Source: Nemophila menziesii (Eukaryota; Streptophyta; Magnoliopsida; Boraginales; Hydrophyllaceae). Taken from it: a stretch of DNA of 64,000 nt. Below are positions 11,919-24,141 of this stretch, piece by piece. The notes beneath the pieces were generated by a model. The model was not told the origin of the DNA. It did no database searches and saw only the letters and a list, made by a program, of their open reading frames with translations. Location: contig JARWIR010000008.1 in the NCBI GenBank assembly GCA_029959085.1, forward strand, positions 5,952,001-6,016,000, read 5' to 3'. A program made the translations under genes and the position numbers. Positions within the stretch are counted from its first letter, which is position 1. Every line of letters begins with the position of its first letter.

Positions 11919-13344
11919 CCCGAGGTAACACGTCAAACTTTACCAACGTCAAATAAAAGTGACCTGGGAAGACATGACTTGTTTAAGATATTTTTCTAGT
12001 TTAAAATTATGTTTTGTAGTGTATATTCTTCAGTTAGTATTTAATTTTTATGTATTCAAAGTTAATAGGAGAGAAATGGTAGTTAGTTATGGTTTCGGTA
12101 CGCTTAATTTTGAGTATGGGGTGAGACAAATGAAAAAATCGCACATTACAACAACTCATTGCGATACACTGCACCATCCTGCGGTATACCACCCACACAA
12201 GTAACGTGGTAACTGTTTGGGAAATCACATCCGAATGTGAGAGCGAGAGAGTGGAAATTCTCAAAACTTTTTTTTTTCCAATTAGAAAACGTCTTTAATT
12301 TACAATGGATATTAATAATGTAAAGATGGTTTTGTTTTCTCCTATATATTTAAATGAAAAATAGAGTTGTTATCTGGGTTGTTGTTTTGCAATTGGTTTC
12401 TTACCTAGTTTTTATTTTATTTTATATTAATGATTGTAAACCCACAACATAGGATAGGGCTCTTTTGTAATCTTTGTCTTTCTTTTGTTATATATGTTTA
12501 ATTTGACTAAAAAAAGGTCTTTCTGTACCACTAAATTATTTATGGAGTACCCGGCTTTATATCTCGTTCTGTTCAAATTGATGATCATCGTATGCTGTTA
12601 CTTACCCTCTTACATGGGGCAGATAAGGTGATGGATAGTACCGGCAGAAGCCGCTGGGGTCTAGGCTTTTTCACTTTTCATGCTTTGTTTATGTTGTGGT
12701 CCCATTAAGTGGTTATTTCAATCCTTAATCCTATCTCTCTATCATCGGAAGTCAAGCGGTATAAATTTTTATTTTTTTAAAGGAATTTAATCAAGTGTTC
12801 CGAGAGGCCCAACGCATGTCAAATAGTTACAAAGATGGTTTCAAAATTTCAAATATTTTATCCGTTTTTTTAATATATTTAATATATCTGAGAGCTATTT
12901 GAATTCGGAATCAATTCGATTTTATTAAGATCTTTTGGTCAGTGCAGAGTAGTCTAACCATTAAAGTAACTATCGATCTTTTATTCGTAATTTTTTGTAA
13001 GCGTAAACACTTACTTGTTAAGGTATTGAAACAAATAAAAGGTTTCTTATTACGAATTTAGAGTACTTTTCTCCTTAATCACACAAATCCATCAAAATCT
13101 ATATACGATGGGTAAATAATTTATCAAAATTATATCCTATTATAGAATTAATGAAATTATCAAAAATAATCTGTCCTCATCTGAGATATCAACGTGGTTT
13201 TATTGTCAATGATCCAAAAAATTAATCAAATAAAGTAGTTATCCTAAAAAAATCATACAATAACCTCCTATAATGATATTACCAACAAAGGAAGGTTTTT
13301 CCTTCTCGAACTCTGGATCTTTCGAATATAAACTTTCTAAACGC
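11919..13344. other. Unassigned AT-rich region between H0 and H1
   Basis: The first 40 bases still match the post-pol spacer of H0. Beyond that I recognise no protein domain. A short open stretch at 11959-12204 has no family resemblance and looks like chance. The end of H0 and the truncated start of H1 must lie within this stretch, but I cannot place either boundary better. Confidence 0.4.
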
Positions 13345-14223
13345 ATGTAAAGGAACATGTGTACCATCCAATCAATACACCCTACTAGCTGTTGATTACG
13401 TGTCAACCCGTTGCTCTACCTACAAATGATTCACGAGTGGTGAAAAAGTTCTTGAAATCACACATCTTCACGAGACATGGGACACTTACAGTTATCATTA
13501 GTGATGGAGGTTCACACTTAGTTAACAGATACTTGAAGGCAGTTTTAGAGAAGTATGGGTTGAGACATAGATATTCTACTGCTTACATCCACAAGCAAAC
13601 GATCAAACTAAAGTCTTTAATCGAGAGATTAAATCCGTTCTTGAGATGATCGTGGGACCAACAAGGAAAGAGTGGTCAATAAAGTAAGATGATGCATTAT
13701 GGGCGTATCGCATAACATTCAAAACGTCTGTTGGTACATCTTTGCATCGCATGGTGTATGATAAGGCTTGTCACTTACCACTTGAGCTTGAATTGGGAGC
13801 ATATTGGGCAATAGCGGCGTTGAACTTAGATCTTATCCTATACGGAGAGAACATAATAATGAAGCTGAATGAAGTTGATGAGTTTTCTTTTCATGCCTAT
13901 GAGAATGCAAAGATTTACGAAGAGAAGATAAAGAAATGGCATGATAATCGAATTCGTGAGAAGAGGTTTGAAGTTGGACAGAAGGTCCTTAAGTATAACT
14001 CCAAGTTCAGTAATTATCCTAGGAATTTGAGATCGAAATGGTGAGGTCCTTACTCTGTGACCAAATTGAGCCTCATGGGGCTATAAAGGATGAGCATCCA
14101 ATTGAGCATCGCACCTTTATGGTGAATGGGCATCTATTGAAAATCTACTGTGGAGGTGACAAATACAATCGGAAGGAGGTGTCACATCCCGGGGATGTCA
14201 TGTATCTCCTTGAATCTACTTAG
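13345..14223 (+). pseudogene. H1 pol: integrase fragment, 5' truncated
   Basis: This is part of an Athila-like integrase, closer to the E elements than H0 is. It begins in the core just after the first catalytic Asp (VPSN...LLAVDYVS, near 13350-13410). It keeps [21 protein letters not shown] (second Asp) and a frameshifted QAEVSNRE region near 13600. The C-terminal domain runs through the ELGAYWAIAALNLD, NYPRNLRSKW and GDVMYLLEST blocks to a stop at 14221. Everything upstream (gag, RT) is absent. Frameshifts near 13410, 13600 and 14040 disable it. The conserved post-pol spacer GTCGAGCTTAACGACG follows. Confidence 0.85.
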
Positions 14224-14584
14224 TGCGAGAGGTAACCCGTCGAGCTTAACGACGGTAAACAAAATCCAATTTAATTGTATATTAGTTTATCGTTTTATGT
14301 ATTTGATTTCGTAATGTATAATTTAGTACTAGTTTGTTTATTAGTGTAATTTTTTAAGAAATTAGAAGGGTTGGACTGTTTTTTATGTCTGCAGGTGTAA
14401 ATCTTTGAGTTTGGGGTAATGAGTGTTAGAAACGGAGCAATTGTGTGCGTCTAAGTGGTATTTGGAACAAGCACAAATTGGGCTCCCGTTTACGTAATCG
14501 GTCTCGGTTAGTCCCTGGAGATTGCAAACTTAGACGTAACTCGAGACTGCATCAGCGACTTCTGGATTCGCAAACACAAGCACT

Positions 14585-14983
14585 ATCGAGTACCCGGCTC
14601 AGCAAACCGGGATCCCGGTTAATGAACTACTATAGCGAAAAGTACCTGGAATTTTCACCTTTACACGCAACTCGAGTGTGCGTCAGCGACAAAAGACGCT
14701 CCGCGACTGAGTACCTAGTTTTTGCAAAACGGGATCCCGGATCGTGCAACTGGTACGACTCAAACCTCTTGGAAAATGAACATGTGGACGCACTTCGTTT
14801 CTGCGTCAATTGACATTTGAGATTGGGAACCCGGGTTTGAGGAATCGGGCACCCGTTTACCAGTCAGACCTCTTGGAATTTGAAGGGTTAGACGCAACTC
14901 ATTTGTGCAAATAAGAAAAATAAAAGAAAAAAGAAAAAAGAAAACCTTCCCAACCGGGTACCCGATTTGTGTAAACAGGATCC
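14585..14983 (+). repeat. H1 GC-palindrome array (interrupted by E1)
   Basis: Palindromes sit at about 120-base intervals (near 14590-14630, 14715, 14825 and 14951), among them AAACCGGGATCCCGGTT. Between them lie ACGCAACTCGAG and TGCGTCAGCGAC type segments. The array equals the pol-ORF3 arrays of E1, E2 and E3. E1 is inserted in its last palindrome, which reads AACAGGATCC before E1 and GATCCTGGTT after it. A 122-residue open frame here (14445-14813) is a by-product of the repeat, not a gene. Confidence 0.75.
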
Positions 14984-16555
14984 TGGCGGTCCTTTGTGTG
15001 TTCTAAAATAAATGCAAAAAGTAACTGAACCACAACCGCAAGTGTATGGTTGTCCCAAGTAATAATAGTGATAAAAGATTCGTTCGCAGGGACGGTTGGT
15101 TAACTACAATGCTTATCAAGTAATGATTGGTTGCACTTATGAAAGCAATTAAAAGATGTAATGATTGATTGATTGTTTTGTATTAATTCTAAGTATGAAA
15201 AGACTAAAGAGAAAATGTAAGTAAATAATAAGACGCAAGTAAATGAAGGTGAAACGCGAATATGAGAAGGCAGTACTTGAGAGACACAAGGGATCCTCCT
15301 AATTCTATTTCATAACATATATTGTTTAAGGGTTAAATTGGTCAATTAACATTGGTCGGGATTCTAAATTCCTTGTACCCCCGTCAGGATGGACTACAAG
15401 GCTATTCTAGAGTGTAACTAGTCCCGTCAGGGTAAATATGATACACTTTTGAATGATTAAGTAATTTTACCACATTGGCCCTAAAATTAACTAAGCTCGT
15501 CAGAGTCAAATAGTTTCGATTTTAAATTTAGTAATTAAGTCCATACCTAAACCTCCGTCAGGATGATCCACACGCCACATATGTGGAATAGCCTAGATAC
15601 TAACACCTGTTCTTAGTTGATCACTCCAAAAACAGTAAATAATCTCAAATTACAAAATAATGTAAAAGACCCAATTTAATTTAATTTAAAAAAACCCAAA
15701 TTCAGACATATGAAATTTAACAGAATAGGGATTCACCCATTATGCATTCTCAAGTACTATGAAGAAATTAGCTCATGATAAAAGAAATTAAAACTAAATT
15801 AAAAGAAAGGGAACTCATAATGTTTTACAGAATTAAAAATAAAGAAAACCTAATTTCCGGAATTGGATTTGGCTGAGAATGGAGATATAGACACTCTCCA
15901 ACTCTACAACTTTCTTCTTCTTCCTTCGTTGACTTCTCTCTGATGCTTCTGCTTATGAATAATGAGTTGTATGTAAAATAGAAGTGAAAAGCCCCTTTTA
16001 TAATGAGAAAAACGGATTAGGCCTTGGTCTTGAGATTAAATCACTAATTAAAAGCCCAAGTCCATTTTCTAAGCCCAAAATCCCGTAACTGCTGCACCAC
16101 CTCCACTAAAGCAGCTCTAGCCGATTAGTTATAACTCCGATTAACCTAATATCAGTTGCTAAATTTCCGTAACTCAATAAGGAACATATTCTCTTCAAAG
16201 GTCAGTGGCTAAATCAACTCGTAACTGCCTCGAAATAAGCAATCTTTGGCCTGTTTTCCAGATTTGCAGCTCCAAAATATAATTCTTTCGGGATTTATCT
16301 TTAGGCTTTGACTCCATATCACGATCTTTGACTCTCTTCTCGGATTCCTTTCCTAGATAATATTCCAAACCTACAAACTTTTCACTAAAATACACAAGAT
16401 TACGCGCAAAAGTTTAATAAATAAAAAATACTAGAAATAAAATAGGAATTCCGGATTATTGCATTTTTAACTCAAAAGTCTATCAAAATATTCAATTAAC
16501 CATAAAAAATGATGTCTCCCAAGGGTCGAAAATAAGAACAATTAGGGAGACATCA
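14984..16555 (-). repeat. E1 3' LTR (1572 bp)
   Basis: In sense it runs TGATGTCTCCC...CCGCCA (the other LTRs end CCACCA). It matches 51528-53097 along its whole length. The inverted copy of its terminus is at 16510-16520, pairing with 16545-16555. It carries the CCTGACGG-type motifs of the family. Confidence 0.95.
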
Positions 16556-16679
16556 AGACCCCTAACTCAAACCTTTGTCGTCCCGACAAAGTAAAACAAA
16601 ACAAAACAAAGGGGTAGAAGTAAACGTAAGAACAAATAGAAGCTAGCAAATACACCTAAAGCAATTCTCAAGATAAATC
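16556..16679 (-). other. E1 3' region tail with polypurine tract, split by E2
   Basis: In sense, the CTTTGTCG..CGACAAAG hairpin and a GGTTTGAGTTAGGGGTC purine-rich tract lie directly before the 3' LTR. This is the plus-strand priming site of reverse transcription. E2 is inserted at 16680; its other flank continues at 42265 with the same AAATC duplication. Confidence 0.85.
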
Positions 16680-18248
16680 TGGTGGTCCTTTGTGTGTTCT
16701 AAAATAAATGCAAAAGTAATCGAACCACAACCGCAAGTGTACGGTTGCCCCAAGTAGTAATAAGTGATTCTAGGATCGTTCGCAGGGACGGTTTGGTTAA
16801 CTACAATGCTTATCAAATAATGAATGGTTGCACTTATGAAAGCAAATAAAGATAATATGATTGATTGTTTGGTTTTGTTATTTTTAAGTAATAAAAGACT
16901 AAATAGAAAATGCAATTAAATACTGAAACGCAAGTAAATAAATATGAAACGCAAGTATGAGAAGGTAGCACTTGAGAACGCAAGGGATCCTCCTAATCCT
17001 ATTTCATAACCTATGTTGTTTAAGGGCTAAATTGGTCAATTACAATGGTCGGGATTCTAAATTCCTTATACCCCCGTCAGGGTGGACTATAAGGCTATCC
17101 TAGAGTGTCACTAGTCCCGTCAGGGTAAATATGATCTACTTTTAGATGTTTAAGTTAATTACCACATTGGCCCTAAAATTAGCTAAGTTCGTCAGAATCA
17201 ATAGCTTCTATTTTAGATTGAATAAATATTTCCGTACCTAAACCCTCCGTCAGGATGATCCACACGCCACATATGTGGAATAGCCTAGATACTAAAACCT
17301 GTTCTTAGTTCATGACTCTAAAAACAGTAAATAATCTCAATTTATCGAAAAGAGTAAAAGCCCCAATCTAATTTAATTTAACAAAAACCCAAATTCAACA
17401 TATGAAATTCAATAAGATTGGGATTCACCCATAAAGCATTCTCAAGCACTAAAATGTGTTTAGCTCATACTAATTAAAAATAAAACTAAATTAAATGTAA
17501 TGGAATTCATATTGTCTTACAAAATTAAAGATAAAGAAAACCTAATTTTTCGGAATTGGAATGGCTAAGAACGGAGATATAGACCCTCTCCAACTCTTGT
17601 AGCTTCTTCTTTCTTCCTTCTGTTGCTTATCTATGATGTTTAATCTTGTAAAAAGTGAATTGTGTTGGAAATAGAAGTCAAAAGCTCCTTTTATATGTGG
17701 AAAAACGGATTAGGGATTGGACCCAAGAATTAAACACTAATTAAATGTCCAAACCCAATTTCTAAGCCCAAAATCCCGTAACTGCTGCACCACCTTCACT
17801 AAAACGGCTCTAGCCGATTCGTTATAACTCCGATTGACCTGAAACCACTTGCTAAATTTTTGTAACTCGACAGGGAACGTTTTCTCTTCAAAGGTCAGCG
17901 GCTCAATCATCTATTAAGTGCCTCGAGATCAACAATCTTTGGTCTGTTTTCCAGATTTGCAGCTCTAAAATCAATTTCTTTTGGGATTTATCTTCAAGTC
18001 TTGACTCCATTTCATGATCTTTGACTTTCTTCTCGGATTCCATTCCTAGCTAATATTCAAAACCTAAAAACTTTTCACTAAAATACACAAGATTACGCGG
18101 AAAAGTTTAATAAATAAAAAATACTAGAAATAAAATAGGAATTCCGGATTATTGCATTTTTAACTCAAAAGTCTGTCAAAATATTCAATTAAACATAAAA
18201 AATGATGTCTCCCAAGGGTAAAAAATAAGAACAATTAGGGAGACATCA
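16680..18248 (-). repeat. E2 3' LTR (1569 bp)
   Basis: TG...CA termini in sense, matching 40709-42264 throughout. The terminal inverted arms are at 18203-18213 and 18238-18248. TATAAAAGG-type box (plus-strand CCTTTTATA) near 17690. Confidence 0.95.
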
Positions 18249-19724
18249 AGTCCCCCAACTCAAACCTTTGTCGTCCCGACAAAGTGAAACAAAACAAAAC
18301 CAAGGGGTAGAAGTAAACGTAAGAACAAATAGAAGCTAGCAAATACACCTAAATCAATTCTTAAGATAAATCTCATATAGCAAAACTCCAGGAACTAATA
18401 TATACATACACTTATCATACAAAATCGAACATAAATAATCTCAATCATAAATTAAAGTTGCAATGCTTGAAGGTTACACTTGTACTCATCTCTGTATGAT
18501 GGCTATAGGGTGGTCATTAATCCTAACCCGCTTTGAACGCTCCACCTAGCATATTCCCTATCAACAGAATCATAAATTCACTATGCACTTAGGAATCACG
18601 AGGTCTTTACGGTTTTAATAATGGCTTAAGGACGGTGTGGATGTATATTTGGTATATTTGAAGTGAGCTTTTGGCTCTCTCCTCACTTACCATCAACAAT
18701 GTCCTCGAGCTTGAGTTCACGGTAAAAAAATGTTCTCACTCACCCATTTGACGCACTAATGTTGCGTCCCCATATCAACCCAATGTAAACTAAGATGATT
18801 TCCAAAATTATTCCACTTTGCCGGTTTATTTTATTCTTTCTTTCTTTTTATTTTCTTTTTCATTTCTTTTCTTCTGTTTTTTTGTACAAGATACCCATGA
18901 CCATCAAATTGATGTGAAAGGTCATGTCTCTTATAATTTTTTTTTCTTTTTCTCTCTTTTTTTTTTCAAATCTCGGCAAAGGGTTACAAATAATAATATC
19001 ATCTTTTATTTTTGTGCCTCTATACAAACACATATAATCCCCTCCCAATGTAAATTCCCAAATGTGGACCCTCCACCCCAAACTCAAGCTCGAGACAAGT
19101 CTCAGGATCGTGATTCAAGTGCGGGTCATTTGGTCATGCCTAATAATCTAAAGGATAATGGGCTTATATCGTGGCTACAAAAGAGAAGGCTTAAGGCTCA
19201 AAATTAGGCTAAGACGGATAAAATTATAATAAGGGATAGCAAGCTAAAAGGATTCAAATGGCTAACAAAGAACTGCCCCTATCATTTTCCTAAGTACATG
19301 GCTTGTCTTTAGTTCATATCTAGGTGGGTTATCTACTAATTAGGATTTCACGTTCTACACACCAAACATATTCCTTAAGTACAAGCTTACTTCATTTGCA
19401 TTGTTCATTAATTTTTCCTATCAATTACCTATGTTCGCATGCAATTCTAAGTGTGTTTTATATTATTCCCTAAAGTCCACTATTTACTATCATTAATTCA
19501 TCAAAAGTATGCTTAAAGGGATATTTAAAATTTTCTACAGTCACACGCAACTCCGAAAATTATTTTATTGAAAGCAAATAAAACATATAACACATAAAAA
19601 CTGGGATGAGGCAACGAACCCTACCCAAACTAAAAAATGAGCCGTGTCCCCACGACTCGAAAAGACTCAACGCAATAAACTAAACTAAACTAAACTAAAA
19701 CGCGGAAGGGATAGAAAACGTATC
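18249..19724 (-). other. E2 3' region between ORF3 and 3' LTR
   Basis: No sense-strand ORF is seen. It holds the PPT (18249-18266), the CTTTGTCG/CGACAAAG hairpin, a T-rich tract (on +) at 18830-18970, a conserved block around 19080-19150, and the post-ORF3 hairpin near 19640-19660. The same layout occurs in E1 and E3. Confidence 0.7.
18818..19207 (+). CDS. Conserved antisense ORF, E2 copy (hypothetical)
   Basis: This 129-residue frame runs opposite to the element. Its first half is low-complexity Phe/Ser from T-runs. Its second half (SQDRDSSAGHLVMPNN) matches the antisense frames of E3 and E1, but a frame change after NGL gives a different C-terminus. It is unlikely to be functional in this copy. 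No domain is recognised. Confidence 0.2.
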   Translation: MPVYFILSFFLFSFSFLFFCFFVQDTHDHQIDVKGHVSYNFFFFFSLFFFKSRQRVTNNNIIFYFCASIQTHIIPSQCKFPNVDPPPQTQARDKSQDRDSSAGHLVMPNNLKDNGLISWLQKRRLKAQN

Positions 19725-21058
19725 TCAACCAACGCGTGGCTGGTCATCGGTGTTGCGTCCTTGAAATTTCTCCTTTGTAAGTAAACCATAGGTGGCGTGT
19801 TGAATTGTGCTCACCCCCATTAACATGTTTCGGAGAAGTTCTAGCTCTTTTGTAATGTTTTCCAAAGACGCAATCATCTTCACTTGGTTCTCTTCTAACA
19901 CCTTCACTTTCGCTTCCAACTCGTTATCGGTATGCATCTTCTTCTTTAGAGGAGCTCTAGGAGTTCTCACCGCTCTTAACACTTCATCATGAATATTCTG
20001 GACTAAAGCTATACCCATGTTCTCACCAACTACAACACGGTCAATCTCTGCGTCTTTACGCGGAACCTTTGCGTCTAAGCACAAAGTAGTGATAGTATAA
20101 GGGAATTTGAGATTTTGTTGCGAAGTTGGAATTCTAGCAAATTCCATGATGGTATCATTATCACACGAGCAACATCCATTGGTTTTTCCTCAACAATACA
20201 CTTAATAAACAAAAGATGCTCCTTCTTCACTTCCGATATGTGTTTAATTCCGAAGAAGGTAGGGATTATGAAACGTGACCATACCTTAGCACATGGTAAC
20301 AAGTTGCTGCTATACATCTGTCCAGGATATCTCTCTCATTCGGGAATTGGGCGGGCCCCATTAACAAGAACTTTTCCCCAAAGGGATTCATAATCGAAAG
20401 ACGGTTCTTTAAGAGATTCTTGGAAAGGGCATAGTCCAGAAAATTCAGGTAATTTTAACGATTTACGAATAAGCTCAACGGAGAAAGGAACTACCTTTTT
20501 GCGAATCACAACTGCATCTTTGGAGAAGGCAATTCCTTCATAAAAATCTCGCACCAAGGTAGGAATATACTCAAGCTTCCTTTCTCTCAATTCTTTTCAA
20601 CCCAGTTTGTCACAAGTAACACCATAATCTTTAAAAGCACTAGTCATAATACCCTTAGGAAGATTCATCTCCTCACCAAATTTCAAAAATTGAATTCTAT
20701 CACGAACCTGAGTATCCCAAGGAATGAAAACTCTCTTTTGCTTTTGAGCCCATGCTTTCCTACGCGGAGGTTTATGTTGTTGCACGGGTTCTTCGGGAAC
20801 TTCTTGTTCTGTTTCTTCCTCAATCTCTTCCTCAACTTCTTCCTCACTTTCTTCGTCACTTTCATCAATTAATCGACTCTTTTTCGGATTAGCCTTACTT
20901 GGATTTTCCTTTCTTTTCGGAGCAATTGGGATTTGTTCAGTCTTTTTGGATTGCGAATCCGGAATCTCAATTGCTTGGTCTGGGCTAGCCCCAACATTGT
21001 TCCTGTTTCTTGGTTAGGTTCTTCGATAAGTACACATGGAATCGGTCCGATTAGTCAT
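19725..21058 (-). pseudogene. E2 ORF3: plant-transposon domain and coiled coil, broken
   Basis: This is the E2 version of the third ORF (see E3, 25596-26912). The ATG at 21058 begins MTNRTDS. A stop follows after about 14 codons. A Glu-rich acidic stretch and the blocks KFGEEMNLPKGIM, RERKLEYIPTLVRDFYEG, VVPFSVELIRKSLKLPEF and SRFIIPTFFGIKHISEV are then readable. Two more stops (near 20600, in the GW pair before KEL, and near 20335) and a frameshift near 20150 follow. The C-terminal coiled coil (KVKVLEENQVKMIASLENIT) is open to the end. It is clearly more diverged from E1 and E3 than E1 and E3 are from each other. Confidence 0.85.
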
Positions 21059-21064
21059 CTCTTT

Positions 21065-21478
21065 TCACCCCAAACTCAAAACTTCAAATAGTGAAAAAGT
21101 TAGAGAAAAGCTTAGAAATTTGATGTTTTGAGGGTTTAAACTTGAAGATTTAGGTGGAATATGAGATGGGTTAAGGTTAATTGAGAGGAATTGTGGAAGA
21201 TTTGGGTTTAATTTCAAGGTTAGGAAGAAGAAATTTTTGGAGAAAAGTTGGAATTTGGTGATGTTTTGGAGAAAATTTGAGTTGATTGTGTGTTTTTGTG
21301 ATGAAAGAAGGCTTAGTTTGATGATTTTATAGTTGTTTATTGATGATTTTCGGAGTGGGTGGAGACAAGGATTCGGAATATGAGGTTGGCTTGGAAAAGG
21401 AGGCAAAAAACTAGGTTTAGTAAGCTCAAAACCGTCTCTCGCAACAGCGCACCGGCTAGCCGGCGGATTCGCCGGCAT
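21065..21478 (-). CDS. Upstream frame directly before E2 ORF3 (hypothetical)
   Basis: This 137-codon Ser/Pro/Asn-rich frame ends FSLFEVLSLG and then a TGA two codons before the ORF3 ATG, in the same frame as ORF3. E3 has an equivalent (26919-27284). It is low-complexity and may be leader sequence only, but an in-frame extension of ORF3 is possible if the stop is bypassed. No known domain. Confidence 0.25.
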   Translation of the reverse strand: MPANPPASRCAVARDGFELTKPSFLPPFPSQPHIPNPCLHPLRKSSINNYKIIKLSLLSSQKHTINSNFLQNITKFQLFSKNFFFLTLKLNPNLPQFLSINLNPSHIPPKSSSLNPQNIKFLSFSLTFSLFEVLSLG

Positions 21479-21870
21479 GCCGGTCGCGAGGGCCGCGAAT
21501 AAAAAATTACTAAATTCGATTTTTTTTTACCTCAGACACAAGCACCTTGCGTCATTGCTGACGCAATGATCAGAGACTTCGTTCTCCTTGGCCGGCTAGC
21601 CGGTCATCTGACCGGCATGCCGGCGGCATGTTGCTGGCGAACTTCGAGACACAGCGTTATTGCGTCGTTGCTGACGCAGTGGTCAGAAACTCTTTCGTCA
21701 TTGGCCGGCTAGCCGGTCATCTGACCGGTATGCCGGCGGTTCCTCGCTAGCGAACTTCGAGACGCAGCTATGCTGCGTCATTGCTGACGCAGTGGTCAGA
21801 GAGTTGGGGTTCTTCAGCTCGTTTGGCCGGTATGCCGGCCAGCTCGCCGGCTAGCCGGTCAGACCTGCTG
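21445..21870 (-). repeat. E2 GC-palindrome array (CCGGCTAGCCGG / CCGGCATGCCGG type)
   Basis: There are four units with a period of about 110-140 bases (near 21449, 21592, 21703 and 21824). Each has one CCGGCTAGCCGG and one CCGGCATGCCGG-like palindrome about 10 bases apart. Between units lie TGCGTCATTGCTGACGCA inverted repeats. The array sits between pol and ORF3, as in the other copies, but its core differs from the AACCGGGNNCCCGGTT core of E1 and E3. Confidence 0.9.
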
Positions 21871-22099
21871 TGGACTCAAATTTTTTTTTTCGTTTTCTCA
21901 TTGTTTTGACCCCAAACTCATGACCATTTTACCCCTGAAATCATCAAAAACAAACACCCTTCCTCATTTCTTACTAATACGCACTAAATTCAACGAAAAT
22001 TAAACTAATTTACACTACGAAAATTTAAATACTTAATCTAATATACAAGAAATTGGCTTTTGTTTAACGTCGTTAAGCTCGACGGTTTACCTCGCGCTT

Positions 22100-22558
22100 C
22101 TAAGGAGCTTCGAGGAGGTACATGACCTCTCCGGGATGTGGGTCTTTTGCACGATCGGTATCTTCACCTCCATGATATATCTTTAAACGATGACCGTTCA
22201 CCATGAATGTACGGTTTTCAAGTGGATGTTCTATCTCTATTGCTCCATGAGGTGTAACTTTGGTCACAATATACGGTCCTGACCACTTCGATCTTAACTT
22301 ACCCGGATAATTGCTGAACTTTGAATTATATTTCAATACTCTTTGTCCCACTACAAAGTTCTTCTCTCGAATCCGATTATCATGCCATCTCTTGGTATTT
22401 TCTTTGTAAAGTTTAGCGTTTTCATAAGCATGTAATCGAAATTCATCAAGCTCATTCAGTTTCATCATTCGATTCTGACCAGTTAAAGTAGGATCTAAGT
22501 TTAATTTTGTAATAGCCCAATATGCACCCATTTCAAGCTCAAGAGGTAAGTGACAAGC
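22100..22558 (-). pseudogene. E2 pol: integrase C-terminal part, severed by E3
   Basis: This is the last 152 codons of E2 pol: [68 protein letters not shown] and [10 protein letters not shown], then stop. It is open throughout. The frame can be read further right, to 22714, but those residues are encoded by the E3 LTR and are not part of the protein. The first E2 codons are at the CAAGC duplication (22554-22558), whose partner is 35389-35393. Confidence 0.92.
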
Positions 22559-24123
22559 TGGTGGTCCTTTGTGTGTTCTAAAAATAAATGCAAATGATAA
22601 TCGAACCACAACCGCAAGTGTACGGTTGTCCCAAGTAGTAATAACTGATAAATCAGATTCGTTCCAAGGACGGAATGGTTGATCACGATGTCTAGCAAAT
22701 AGTGATTGATGCACTTATGAAAGTAAAAGATAATAAATTGTTTGTTTGGTTTTGTTTATTAAAACTAAATAAATGAAAGACAAATATTAAATTGCAAGTA
22801 AAAGCTAAAACGCAAGTAAAATGAGTGAAAACGCAATATGAGAAGGAGTACTTGAGAACGCAAGGATCCTTCTAATCTTATTTCCTAACTTATGTTGTTT
22901 AAGGGCTAAATCGGTCAATTACAATGGTCGGGATTCTAAATTCCTTATACCCCCGTCAGGGTGGACTATAAGGCAATTCTAAAGTGTCACTAGTCCCGTC
23001 AGGGTAAATATGATCCACCGTTGGATGTTTAAGATTTACTACCTCATTGGCCCTAGAATTAGCTAGGTTCGTCAGAATCAATAGCTTTTATCCTAGATTG
23101 AATAATTAATTCTATACCTAAACCCTCCGTCAGGATGATCCACACGCCACTTATGTGGAATAGCTTAGATACTAATACCTGTTCTTAGTTCGCGACTCTA
23201 AAATCAGTAAATAATCACAAATTATCGAAAAGAGTAATAGACCCAATCTAATTTAATTTAATATAAACCCAAATTCAACATTCGTTATTTCATAAAATTA
23301 AGATTCACCCATTCTTTGTTCTCAAGCACTATGAAAAGCTTAGCTCATATTAAAATTAAAAACTAAATTAAAAGAAATGGAATTCATATTTGATTACAAA
23401 ATTAAATATAAAAAGAACCTAATTTCCGGAATTGGAATGACTACGAACGGAGCTATAGACCCACTCCAGCTCTTGTAGCTTCTTCTTTCTTCCTTCTGTT
23501 GCTTCTCTCTGGTGTTTAATCTTGTGGAATGTGAATTGTGTGTAAAATAGAAGTCCAGACCTCCTTTTATAAGCATAAATTCGTACTAGGGCTTGGACCA
23601 GAAAATAAAATACTAATTAAATGTCCAAGCCCACTTTCTAAGCCCAAAATCCCGTAACTGCCGATACACCTTCACTAAAACGGCTTTTCCCGATGCGTTA
23701 TGACTCCGATTGACCTCATTCCAGTTACTAAAGTTCCGTAACTCGATAAGGAATGATTTCTCTTCAAAGGTCAACAGCTAGATCATCGCTTAAGCACCTC
23801 GAAATCAGAAATCTACGGCCTGGAAAATGGATTTTCAGCTCTAAATATAATATCTTCGGGATTTATCTTCAAGTCTTGACTCTAATTCACGATCTTTGAC
23901 TTTCTCCTCGGATTCCTCTCATAGCTAACATCTAAAACCTGTAAACTTTACACTAAAAATACCAATATTACGCGCAAAAGTTTAATAAATTAAAAATGCT
24001 AGAAATAAAAAGGGAATTCCGGATTATTGCATATTTTGTCCAAAAGTCTATCGAATTAAGTAAATAAACACCAAAAATGATGTCTCCCAAGGGTCGAAAA
24101 TAAGAACAATTAGGGAGACATCA
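22559..24123 (-). repeat. E3 3' LTR (1565 bp)
   Basis: Same length as the 5' LTR. In sense it runs TGATGTCTCCC...GGACCACCA. The terminal inverted arms are at 24078-24088 and 24113-24123. Confidence 0.97.
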
Positions 24124-24141
24124 AGACCCCCAACTCAAACC
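24124..24141 (-). other. E3 polypurine tract (PPT)
   Basis: In sense GGTTTGAGTTGGGGGTCT lies immediately before the 3' LTR. It primes plus-strand DNA synthesis. The same tract is found in E1, E2 and H1. A hairpin, CTTTGTCG/CGACAAAG, lies next to it. Confidence 0.85.

Noticed and set aside
11959..12264. Possible host gene fragments between H0 and H1
   Set aside because: Overlapping short frames on both strands without any recognised motif.
22559..22714. N-terminal extension of the E2 integrase tail frame
   Set aside because: These codons are E3 LTR sequence. The true continuation is at 35389.
23394..23576. Short 60-70 codon minus-strand frames inside LTRs (also 34659-34841 and 41720-41926)
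   Set aside because: They lie over the promoter and leader region and are present only because the LTRs are duplicates.
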